Shown: in pieces, positions 57,232 through 64,000 of the stretch
Layout: every line of letters begins with the position of its first letter
Position numbering within the stretch: the stretch's first letter is position 1
NCBI RefSeq assembly: GCF_002113375.1
Contig: NZ_NEHO01000003.1
Coordinates: 186,001-250,000, forward strand
From: Pseudomonas sp. R37(2017)
Lineage (GTDB): Bacteria; Pseudomonadota; Gammaproteobacteria; Pseudomonadales; Pseudomonadaceae
Direction of reading: 5' to 3'
DNA: 64,000 nucleotides
Position numbers and translations under genes: made by a program
The notes under the pieces: generated by a model
The model's database searches: none
What the model saw: only the letters and a program-made list of their open reading frames with translations
What the model was told of the DNA's origin: nothing

Positions 57232-57909
57232 TCAATCGTCGAAGTCTTCCCAGCCACCCATCTGTTTCCAGCGATTGACGATGCCGCAAAACAGCTCGGC
57301 GGTCTTCTCGGTATCGTAGCGGGCCGAGTGGGCCTCACGACCATCGAAGTCGATGTCTGCTGCCTGGCAGGCCTTGGCCAGCACGGTTTGACCGTAGGCC
57401 AGGCCAGCGAGCGTAGCGGTATCGAAACTGGAGAACGGATGGAACGGATTGCGCTTCATGTCCAGTCGCGCAACCGCTGCATTCAGGAAACCCAGGTCGA
57501 AGCTGCTGTTATGCCCGACCAGGATCGCCCGTTTGCAGCCATTGGCCTTGAGGGCCTTGCGCACGCCGCGGAAGATATCGTTCAGGGCAGACTCTTCGCT
57601 CACGGCCATGCGCAGCGGGTGATCGAGCTTGATCCCGGTGAACTCCAGGGCGGCCGCTTCGATGTTCGCGCCTTCGAATGGTTCGACACGGAAGAAGTAG
57701 GTGTGATCCGGGTAGACAAAACCCTTTTCATCCATGGCGATGGTGGTCGCGGCGATTTCCAGCAAGGCATCGGTGGCCGAGTTGAAGCCACCGGTCTCTA
57801 CGTCGACGACAACCGGCAGGTAACCACGAAACCGTGCGGCCATGGGATGACGAGAACCGCCGCCGCCACCTTGACCTTCCAGTTCGTCGTCGAAATGGTC
57901 TTCACTCAC
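57232..57909 (-). CDS. rnt: Ribonuclease T
   Basis: 225 residues of the DEDD exonuclease family. Exo I is [10 protein letters not shown], Exo II lies in [14 protein letters not shown] and Exo III in [14 protein letters not shown] with the catalytic His. It trims 3' ends of tRNAs and stable RNAs. It overlaps pyrC by four bases (ATGA), so the pair is translationally coupled. Confidence 0.96.
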   Translation of the reverse strand: MSEDHFDDELEGQGGGGGSRHPMAARFRGYLPVVVDVETGGFNSATDALLEIAATTIAMDEKGFVYPDHTYFFRVEPFEGANIEAAALEFTGIKLDHPLRMAVSEESALNDIFRGVRKALKANGCKRAILVGHNSSFDLGFLNAAVARLDMKRNPFHPFSSFDTATLAGLAYGQTVLAKACQAADIDFDGREAHSARYDTEKTAELFCGIVNRWKQMGGWEDFDD

Positions 57910-58952
57910 GCGTGTTCCTCCAGCAGGCGCCAGCGCAGTTTTTCACCGGCGCGCAGCGGGACAACGGTCAGCTCGCCGAAGGGCAGGCTGGCAGGGGCGG
58001 TCCATTCTTCGCGGACCAGGGTGATGCGATCGGTGTTGGCCGGCAGACCATAGAACCGAGGGCCGTTGAGGCTGGCGAAGGCCTCGAGCTTGTCCAGCGC
58101 ATTGCGCTGTTCGAAGGCTTCGGCATACATCTCGATCGCCGCATAAGCGGTGTAGCAACCAGCACAACCGCAGGCCGCTTCCTTGGCGTGCCGGGCGTGG
58201 GGCGCCGAGTCGGTGCCGAGGAAGAACTTTTCGCTGCCGCTGGTGGCGGCGTCGAGCAGGGCTTCCTGGTGGGTGTTGCGCTTGAGGATCGGCAGGCAAT
58301 AGAAGTGCGGCCGAATCCCGCCCACCAGCATGTGGTTGCGGTTGTACAGCAGGTGATGCGCTGTGATGGTCGCGCCGACGTTGGCCGAAGCCGAGTTGAC
58401 GAACTGCACGGCGTCTGCGGTGGTGATGTGTTCGAAGACCACCTTGAGGGTCGGGAAACGTTCGACCACACGGCGCATGTGCTCATCGATGAAGATTTTT
58501 TCGCGGTCGAACACGTCGACATCGCCACGGGTGACTTCACCGTGGATCAACAGGGGCATCCCGACTTCGGCCATGGCCTCGAGCGCAGGGAAGATCTTGT
58601 CGATGCTGGTGACGCCAGAGTCCGAGTTGGTGGTCGCGCCGGCCGGGTACAGCTTGGCGGCATGCACGAATCCGGTGGCCTTGGCCTCGCGAATCTCTTC
58701 AGGCTGGGTGCGGTCGGTCAAGTACAGGACCATCAGCGGCTCGAACGGGCTGCCGGCCGGGCGGGCAGCGAGAATCCGCTGGCGATAGCCGTCGGCTTCG
58801 GCCGCGTTGCGCACCGGTGGAACCAGGTTGGGCATGATGATGGCGCGGCCAAAGGTGCGCGCGACATCCGCGACGGTATTGGTCAGCACGGCACCATCGC
58901 GAAGATGAATGTGCCAGTCGTCGGGACGCAGCAGGGTCAGGCGGTCGGACAT
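57906..58952 (-). CDS. pyrC: Dihydroorotase
   Basis: 348 residues, class II (E. coli PyrC type). Zinc site motifs: [13 protein letters not shown] (HxH), the carboxylated-Lys region [19 protein letters not shown], and [13 protein letters not shown]. It closes carbamoyl aspartate to dihydroorotate in pyrimidine synthesis. It leads the pyrC-rnt pair and is divergent from the motY-like gene. Confidence 0.96.
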   Translation of the reverse strand: MSDRLTLLRPDDWHIHLRDGAVLTNTVADVARTFGRAIIMPNLVPPVRNAAEADGYRQRILAARPAGSPFEPLMVLYLTDRTQPEEIREAKATGFVHAAKLYPAGATTNSDSGVTSIDKIFPALEAMAEVGMPLLIHGEVTRGDVDVFDREKIFIDEHMRRVVERFPTLKVVFEHITTADAVQFVNSASANVGATITAHHLLYNRNHMLVGGIRPHFYCLPILKRNTHQEALLDAATSGSEKFFLGTDSAPHARHAKEAACGCAGCYTAYAAIEMYAEAFEQRNALDKLEAFASLNGPRFYGLPANTDRITLVREEWTAPASLPFGELTVVPLRAGEKLRWRLLEEHA

Positions 58953-59111
58953 GAGGGGATTCCAGGCGGGTCAAACTCAAGGGAATGCTACCGGAAAAGA
59001 CTCTTGCAGGCACTCGCTATCAAGTTTTGCCGGAAGCTTCCGATATCCAACAGGTATGCCGTAAACATCTGTGTGTCGGTCTTTTTGTTGTAGAAGCCAG
59101 TGGAGCCCCCC

Positions 59112-60017
59112 GTGCGCCAGCGTTATTTAGCCTTGCTCAGTGTGTTTGCCAGCCTTCCCGCGATGGCGCTCACTTTCCAGACGCGTCTGGAGAACATTGA
59201 GTGGACGGTCGAAGGCGACAAGTTCGAATGCCGCCTGGCGCAGCCGATTACCGACTTCGGTTCGGGCGAGTTCGTACGCAAGGCCGGTGAGCAGGCAACG
59301 TTTCGCCTGAAAGCCTATAACCCGATGATGGGCGGCGGTTCGGCGACCTTGCTGGCCGCAGCGGCACCGTGGCAACCGGGGCGTGACGATATCAACCTGG
59401 GAACGGTGAGAATCGGCAGCGGCAACGTCCTGTTCAACAGTTCACAGGTTCAGGCTGGACGCCTGATCAGTGGCCTGATGGACGGTCGCAGCCCGGTGGT
59501 TCGCCATTCCTCGGGGGATGGTCGGGTATCGGAAGTGCGATTGCTGCCGGTCAGGTTCACCAAGGCATATGCCGACTACCAGGGGTGCGTGGCGAAACTG
59601 TTGCCACAGAATTTCGAACAGGTGAAGCAATCCGAAATAGGCTTCCCCGGCGGCGGAATCGAACTCGACAGCGCTGCAAAAGCCAAACTGCAGGTGATGC
59701 TGGAGTACATGAAGGCCGATCCGACGGTCAATCACATCGAACTTGACGGTCATTCCGACAATAGCGGCAACCGCCTGACCAACCGAGACCTGTCGCGGCG
59801 CCGAGCCCTGGCTGTGATGGAGTTCTTCAAGGCCAACGGCATCCAGGAGTCGCAAATCACCGTGCGTTTCCATGGCGAACGTTATCCGCTGGCGCCTAAC
59901 ACCAGCAATGCCAACCGCGCGAAGAACCGTCGTGTGGCGGTACGCCTTGAGCGCGGAGCGCCGGCGGAGCAAGTCGCCCCGCAAGCGACGAAAGCGGCCA
60001 CGTCGGCAACTTCCTGA
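59112..60017 (+). CDS. motY: MotY-like flagellar stator-associated protein (OmpA domain)
   Basis: 301 residues beginning with GTG at 59112 (GGAG 6 bases upstream) and a signal peptide (LLSVFASLPAMALTFQ). The first 150 residues match the MotY N-terminal domain (LTFQTRLENIEWTVEGDKFECRLAQPI). The C-terminal half is an OmpA-type peptidoglycan-binding domain (HIELDGHSDNSGNRLTNRDLSRRRALAVMEFFKANGI). In pseudomonads MotY anchors the MotAB/CD stator at the T-ring. Position between pyrC and argG matches P. aeruginosa motY. Confidence 0.93.
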   Translation: MRQRYLALLSVFASLPAMALTFQTRLENIEWTVEGDKFECRLAQPITDFGSGEFVRKAGEQATFRLKAYNPMMGGGSATLLAAAAPWQPGRDDINLGTVRIGSGNVLFNSSQVQAGRLISGLMDGRSPVVRHSSGDGRVSEVRLLPVRFTKAYADYQGCVAKLLPQNFEQVKQSEIGFPGGGIELDSAAKAKLQVMLEYMKADPTVNHIELDGHSDNSGNRLTNRDLSRRRALAVMEFFKANGIQESQITVRFHGERYPLAPNTSNANRAKNRRVAVRLERGAPAEQVAPQATKAATSATS

Positions 60018-60029
60018 CTTGGCGGTCAT

Positions 60030-60092
60030 CGTCGCCCTCTCGACATAATCTGTCGCTTCGTCGTCATAAGCTGTCGCCCCACTGTAAATTAT
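60030..60092 (+). promoter_or_regulatory. Triple ArgR-like half-site array upstream of argG
   Basis: Three direct copies start exactly 21 bases apart: CGTCGC at 60030, TGTCGC at 60051 and TGTCGC at 60072. The third fits TGTCGC-N8-AA perfectly, the first two have CA at that place and share a CATAA element. The array ends about 55 bases before the argG start. Confidence 0.68.
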
Positions 60093-60146
60093 TCTGCATG
60101 AGCGGTAGACTTCCCGGCTTTCCGTAGAACCCCGTGGAGTGATGGC

Positions 60147-61364
60147 ATGGCGGACGTAAACAAGGTCGTTCTGGCGTATTCCGGCGGCCTGGACACTTCG
60201 GTGATCCTCAAGTGGCTGCAGGATACTTATAACTGTGAAGTGGTGACCTTCACCGCTGACCTGGGGCAGGGCGAAGAGGTCGAGCCTGCACGCGCCAAAG
60301 CTCAGGCCATGGGCGTCAAAGAGGTCTACATCGACGACTTGCGCGAAGAGTTCGTGCGCGATTTCGTTTTCCCGATGTTCCGCGCCAACACCGTTTACGA
60401 AGGCGAGTACCTGCTGGGTACCTCCATCGCTCGTCCGTTGATCGCCAAGCGTCTGATCGAAATCGCCAACGAAACAGGCGCTGACGCCATTTCCCATGGT
60501 GCCACCGGCAAGGGTAACGACCAGGTTCGTTTCGAACTGGGTGCGTACGCCTTGAAGCCTGGCGTGAAAGTGATCGCTCCGTGGCGCGAATGGGACCTGC
60601 TGTCCCGTGAAAAGCTGATGGATTACGCCGATAAGCACGCGATCCCGATCGAGCGCCATGGCAAGAAGAAATCCCCGTACTCCATGGATGCCAACCTGCT
60701 GCACATCTCCTATGAAGGCGGCGTGCTGGAAGACACCTGGACCGAGCACGAAGAAGACATGTGGCGCTGGACCGTCTCCCCGGAGAACGCTCCCGACAAG
60801 CCGCAGTACCTGGAACTGACCTACCGCAACGGCGACATCGTCGCACTGGACGGCGTCGAAATGACTCCAGCTACCGTGCTGGCGACCCTGAACCGTATCG
60901 GTGGCGAACATGGTATCGGTCGTCTGGACATCGTCGAGAACCGTTACGTGGGCATGAAGTCCCGTGGCTGCTACGAAACGCCTGGCGGTACCATCATGCT
61001 GCGCGCCCACCGTGCGATCGAATCGATCACACTGGACCGTGAAGTGGCTCACCTCAAAGACGAGCTGATGCCCAAGTACGCCAGCCTGATCTACACCGGT
61101 TACTGGTGGAGCCCCGAGCGTCTGATGCTGCAACAGATGATCGATGCGTCCCAGGTCAATGTGAACGGCGTAGTGCGCCTGAAACTGTACAAGGGCAATG
61201 TGATCGTCACTGGCCGCAAGTCCGACGATTCGTTGTTCGACGCCAACATTGCTACCTTCGAAGAAGATGGCGGCGCGTACAACCAGGCGGATGCAGCGGG
61301 CTTCATCAAGCTCAACGCCTTGCGCATGCGCATTGCGGCGAACAAAGGCCGGAAGCTGTTCTGA
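60147..61364 (+). CDS. argG: Argininosuccinate synthase
   Basis: 405 residues, the short (non-E. coli) ArgG type. The ATP-pyrophosphatase loop is [16 protein letters not shown] near the N-terminus; [13 protein letters not shown] and [11 protein letters not shown] are further landmarks. It joins citrulline and aspartate, the step after ArgF. GGAG lies before the ATG. Upstream ArgR-like repeats suggest arginine control; a 31-bp palindrome lies 21 bases after the stop. Confidence 0.98.
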   Translation: MADVNKVVLAYSGGLDTSVILKWLQDTYNCEVVTFTADLGQGEEVEPARAKAQAMGVKEVYIDDLREEFVRDFVFPMFRANTVYEGEYLLGTSIARPLIAKRLIEIANETGADAISHGATGKGNDQVRFELGAYALKPGVKVIAPWREWDLLSREKLMDYADKHAIPIERHGKKKSPYSMDANLLHISYEGGVLEDTWTEHEEDMWRWTVSPENAPDKPQYLELTYRNGDIVALDGVEMTPATVLATLNRIGGEHGIGRLDIVENRYVGMKSRGCYETPGGTIMLRAHRAIESITLDREVAHLKDELMPKYASLIYTGYWWSPERLMLQQMIDASQVNVNGVVRLKLYKGNVIVTGRKSDDSLFDANIATFEEDGGAYNQADAAGFIKLNALRMRIAANKGRKLF

Positions 61365-61385
61365 GGCCTTTGAGTCGCTGATGGA

Positions 61386-61416
61386 TGCCTGATCTCGTCC
61401 AGGACGAGGTCAGGCA
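61386..61416. other. 31-bp palindrome after argG
   Basis: TGCCTGATCTCGTCC-A-GGACGAGGTCAGGCA has 15-bp arms with one mismatch-type pair and a single central base. No T-run follows, so it is not a standard terminator. The loop is too tight to form as drawn, so a few central bases would open. Confidence 0.65.
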
Positions 61417-61511
61417 CCTGAAAACGGGGGGATGCCTGTTCCTGCGTTGTCTGTTGTTTTCGTTTGCGCTGACGATTTCCTGTCTTTTTTCCTTCCTGTG
61501 GCCTTTCTGTT

Positions 61512-62204
61512 CTACGTATTGTTGTTTGCCGGTTGTCCGGCTTGATCAATGACCGTCAACCTGTGCGAGTCCGGGTCGTAGGCAAGGCAAATGGCGGAGC
61601 TGCGCTTCCTGGTCTGCTGTGAATGTTTGAGCGCACTGGCTTTCAGTAAAGTCTCCGAAATGGCGCAAGTGACAAATAAAATCACGTACGCCGTCTTTTC
61701 CCGTGGCCTCTGGATTTTCTCCAGCAGCGCCCCAAATTCGATTTCCTGGCTCATCCTGCGTATATCAACGATGCACAGGTCTTTGACAAGTTCTGGTAAC
61801 TGAAGTTGATGCTGCACAAGGACGGTGGAGTGCAGGCCAATCTCCCTGGGCGGATCCTGTGCGCCGCAGGGCGTCCGAGCTGACGGCTGGTCATTCCTGG
61901 ACTCGGATGCCTTCCCGGAAGTCTTTTTTTCCGACCGCCCAGCATCATCCATGAGCTTCATGAAGTGTTTTCCCTTTTCAAAGTCGGAAGGCGCATACAG
62001 TGATTTGTAGTTGAAGTTCAGTGTCGCGAAAAAAAGTAAAAGCAAATAAAACGGAAAGCTGATCAGAAACCAGACGTAGATCCCTCTTTCTTCCTGGCCC
62101 AAAAAAGGTAGAGAAACAGCGGCCGAAGTTTCAGAGAGTGCTGCGAATATCGCGATAATGGTCATTGGGTTGGCAATCCGTTTTCTATCCTGTTCTGTGC
62201 TCAT
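61512..62204 (-). CDS. Hypothetical membrane protein
   Basis: 230 residues, not recognised. Two hydrophobic helices near the N-terminus (about 14-35 and 42-62: MTIIAIFAALSETSAAVSLPF and IYVWFLISFPFYLLLLFFATL) are joined by a short QEERG loop, so both ends face the same side. The rest is soluble, polar and basic, with a weak hydrophobic patch near 170-190 (TAYVILFVTCAISETLLKAS). The gene is less GC-rich than its neighbours and lies in an island with a BvgA-like regulator. The ribosome site is poor. Existence is likely but not certain. Confidence 0.6.
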   Translation of the reverse strand: MSTEQDRKRIANPMTIIAIFAALSETSAAVSLPFLGQEERGIYVWFLISFPFYLLLLFFATLNFNYKSLYAPSDFEKGKHFMKLMDDAGRSEKKTSGKASESRNDQPSARTPCGAQDPPREIGLHSTVLVQHQLQLPELVKDLCIVDIRRMSQEIEFGALLEKIQRPREKTAYVILFVTCAISETLLKASALKHSQQTRKRSSAICLAYDPDSHRLTVIDQAGQPANNNT

Positions 62205-62701
62205 GTCGAATTTTCTTTTTTTGAATGGTTTATGAAGATTGGTTTATCGGTGGGTCGTTGTGGTGGGTTTTTCTGTTTGTCGCTCCTTTGTATTATGAGA
62301 TTGATGGTGTTTTAATGATTGCCCAAAAAATATTATTTACTGTAAGAGTAAATGGATGCTTGTTGTGTGATATTTCTGGTGTGAGTGTTGATCGCGTAAG
62401 TAACTGTTACGTTTTAACGAGGTGGTAAGCGCTTATGTTTATCAGCCCGCAATCACTAAGGCTGGCTTCCGGAGTATTTTGGTTGTAAGTCGGTAGGGTC
62501 GATCGCTGGAAACTGCGACAACATGACACTGTTACAGTTTTCAACTCATTCCGTTCGACGGTTTTTTGTAGGAGAAATCCGTGTTGTTTGTAGGGGATGT
62601 CTCTTGGTGCGGGTGGGTGGAAGGGGCGACATGCCATGTGTGAAACGACTAGGCTATTGTGCGGGCTCTGAAAATTCGAACAGCGAAAATTGGACTTGCC
62701 C
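62205..62701. other. AT-rich intergenic region of the island
   Basis: About 500 bases, strongly T-rich and much lower in GC than the rest of the window. Short frames on both strands (for example 62225-62428) have no ribosome site or known product. Near its right end TTTTTTGTAGGAGAAATCC and TTGTTTGTAGGGGATGTCT form an imperfect direct repeat (62564-62600), a possible regulator site before the BvgA-like gene. Confidence 0.55.
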
Positions 62702-63328
62702 ATGAATAAAGTGCTGATCGTGGATGATCACCCCGTCATTCGTCTTGCGGTACGTATGCTAATGGAGCGTCATGGCTACGAAGTTATTGCGGAAACCGAT
62801 AATGGTGTGGATGCACTGCAACTGGCTCGTGAACTTGCGCCGGATATTGTCATTCTGGATATCGGAATTCCGAAGCTGGACGGATTGGAAGTCATCGCGC
62901 GTTTGTCTTCGACCTCAATGCCAATGAAAGTGCTGATCCTGACTTCCCAGGCGCCGGGGCATTTTTCCATGCGTTGCATGCAGTCCGGTGCGGCCGGCTA
63001 TGTTTGCAAACAACAAGACTTGACGGAGTTGCTCAGTGCAATAAAGGCTGTGTTGTCAGGTTATAGTTACTTTCCCAATCAAGCCTTGCATACGGTGCGT
63101 TGCAGTTTGGGGAACGCCAGTGAGGCCGATATGGTTGATCGGTTGTCGGGGCGGGAAATGATGGTCCTGCAACAGTTGGCCAGAGGAAAGACCAATAAAG
63201 AGATTGCCGATGGCATGTTTCTCAGCAACAAAACAGTCAGTACTTACAAGACCCGCCTGTTGCTCAAGCTGAATGCGAGATCCCTGGTCGATTTGATCGA
63301 ACTGGCACAACGCAATGGTCTGGTGTGA
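62702..63328 (+). CDS. BvgA-like response regulator (NarL family)
   Basis: 208 residues. Receiver domain with D8-D9, phospho-acceptor D53 (VILDIGIPKLDGLEVIARL) and K103 (GYVCKQQDL); LuxR-type helix-turn-helix from about 142 (LSGREMMVLQQLARGKTNKEIADGMFLSNKTVSTYKTRLLLKLNA). From memory both stretches are close to BvgA of Bordetella, whose partner BvgS is a large hybrid kinase, but no kinase gene is present here. ATG at 62702 begins the family sequence. It may respond to a distant kinase. Confidence 0.88.
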   Translation: MNKVLIVDDHPVIRLAVRMLMERHGYEVIAETDNGVDALQLARELAPDIVILDIGIPKLDGLEVIARLSSTSMPMKVLILTSQAPGHFSMRCMQSGAAGYVCKQQDLTELLSAIKAVLSGYSYFPNQALHTVRCSLGNASEADMVDRLSGREMMVLQQLARGKTNKEIADGMFLSNKTVSTYKTRLLLKLNARSLVDLIELAQRNGLV

Positions 63329-63371
63329 TGAGGCAACTGTGCGACAAGGGGGGCAATCGGGGGAAGGCACA

Positions 63372-63402
63372 TAAAAAAAGCCTCCGTTTCGGGAGGCTTT
63401 CA
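63372..63402 (-). terminator. Terminator of the PA3496-type gene
   Basis: On the minus strand GAAAGCCTCC / GGAGGCTTTTTTT with a 6-base loop, just after the small gene stop. Confidence 0.88.
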
Positions 63403-63406
63403 GGTG

Positions 63407-63586
63407 TCATAAGTCAAAATCGTAATCGGCCAATTGCTTTTGCAGTCGGCGCTCCTCCAGCAGATTGTCGATGGTGCGGCGTTTGCTCAGATTAGTTTTC
63501 GCTACTTCAACCACCGGTTCTGCGTCATCGGGTTCGGCGGTGGTGAAGTCGTCTTCTACGTCCAATTGCTCTTTGCCAGTACTCAT
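63407..63586 (-). CDS. PA3496-family putative envelope integrity protein
   Basis: 59 residues, a gene too short for routine calling. Translation gives an acidic first half (EQLDVEDDFTTAEPDDAEPV) and a basic helical second half (LSKRRTIDNLLEERRLQKQL) ending LADYDFDL. GGAG lies 7 bases before the ATG. In P. aeruginosa the gene PA3496 lies beside nth (PA3495), the same arrangement as here, and the family carries the provisional name 'envelope integrity'; I know of no mechanism. Confidence 0.85.
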   Translation of the reverse strand: MSTGKEQLDVEDDFTTAEPDDAEPVVEVAKTNLSKRRTIDNLLEERRLQKQLADYDFDL

Positions 63587-63692
63587 TTAGTTACTCCAGG
63601 CTAAGAAGGCCTTTGGCGCTCCTTATATCGACAATCTCCCGGCGGGTAAAAAAGATTTTTTCAATCGATAATCGAATAAACCCAATAGCGCC

Positions 63693-64000
63693 TCAATCGT
63701 CGGAGGTTTTGTGCTTGTATTCGCACAAGTCTTCGATCCGGCAGCTTCCGCATCGCGGCTTGCGGGCCAGGCACACATAACGCCCGTGCAGGATCAGCCA
63801 GTGGTGCGAGTCGAGCAGGTACTCCCTGGGCACGAATTTCATCAGCTTTTTCTCGACTTCCACCACGTTTTTGCCGGGTGCAATGCCAGTCCGGTTACTG
63901 ACTCTGAAAATATGCGTATCGACGGCCATGGTCAGCTGACGAAATGCGGTATTGAGTACCACATTGGCAGTTTTGCGGCCGACACCGGGCAGCGCTTCCA
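63693..64000 (-). CDS. nth: Endonuclease III, C-terminal part (partial)
   Basis: The gene runs off the right edge; about 102 residues are visible. They begin in the helix-hairpin-helix ([12 protein letters not shown]), continue with the catalytic Asp region ([13 protein letters not shown]) and end with the [4Fe-4S] ligands in C-x6-C-x2-C-x5-C ([17 protein letters not shown]). It removes oxidised pyrimidines from DNA and nicks the strand by beta-elimination. The neighbour is the PA3496-type gene, 106 bases after the stop. Confidence 0.96.
   Translation of the reverse strand, partial: EALPGVGRKTANVVLNTAFRQLTMAVDTHIFRVSNRTGIAPGKNVVEVEKKLMKFVPREYLLDSHHWLILHGRYVCLARKPRCGSCRIEDLCEYKHKTSDD

Noticed and set aside
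62225..62428. Possible small membrane protein in the AT-rich gap
   Set aside because: Hydrophobic start arises from T-rich DNA; no ribosome site; amino-acid use is not convincing.

Overview
The window is chromosomal DNA from a Pseudomonas of the P. fluorescens complex. Evidence: high GC with Pseudomonas codon use, many Pseudomonas REP/REPIN palindromes (core TGTAGGAGCGAGC...GCTCGCGATGG), Pseudomonas-type families (DUF3509, PA3496-type small protein, YejK next to HU), and gene order recalled from P. aeruginosa (thrC-hom-dsbC-xerD-nhaP...rplS-trmD-rimM-rpsP-ffh; argF...grxD-bfr-bfd-prx-rnt-pyrC-motY-argG). Most of it is core genome. I see no rRNA, tRNA, CRISPR array, prophage or intact insertion sequence.

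Layout. 1-2.2 kb: end of an amino-acid ABC importer (aapQ', aapM, aapP). 2.2-2.5 kb: REP cluster. 2.5-4.5 kb: GntR regulator coupled to a CynX-like exporter. 4.5-10.4 kb (minus): accessory chaperone-usher fimbria locus with three DUF1120 subunits. 10.9 kb: divergent NarL-type response regulator. 11.6-20.6 kb: NTF2-like protein, GIY-YIG protein, GST, anchored glutaredoxin, yejK, HU gene, a secreted hypothetical protein, rlmF, valS. 20.8-24.4 kb (minus): MFS symporter, CorC-like protein, ypjD. 24.6-28.2 kb: ffh, then rpsP-rimM-trmD-rplS. 28.3-34.9 kb: NhaP-type antiporter, xerD, dsbC, hom, thrC. 35-39.2 kb: a sensor-like receptor without kinase, a DUF3509 protein, a candidate small RNA, a CoA-transferase coupled to a periplasmic binding-like protein. 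39.3-43 kb: yaeQ, recJ, an OYE-type reductase. 43-48.2 kb (minus): glycerol regulon glpD, glpR, glpK, glpF. 48.5-52 kb: ybaK, phzF-like, and argF coupled to an ABC ATPase. 52.5-61.4 kb: molybdopterin oxidoreductase, grxD, bfr, bfd, peroxiredoxin, rnt-pyrC, motY, argG. 61.5-64 kb: an AT-richer island with an unknown membrane protein and a BvgA-like regulator, then the PA3496-type gene and the end of nth.

How genes work together: AapQMP is one importer. GlpF/K/D with repressor GlpR form one glycerol pathway, and operator-like sites lie before glpD, near glpR and before glpF. ArgF and ArgG are arginine biosynthesis steps, each preceded by ArgR-like half-sites, three in a 21-bp phased array before argG. 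Bfr, Bfd, GrxD and the peroxiredoxin form an iron/redox group with a Fur-box-like site before bfd. Hom and ThrC make threonine.

The most unusual parts are the DUF1120 fimbria (divergent chaperone, two-domain tip subunit, hairpins on both sides of one pilin gene), the kinase-less periplasmic-domain/PAS receptor, the BvgA-like orphan in a low-GC island, and the structured RNA between ffh and rpsP.
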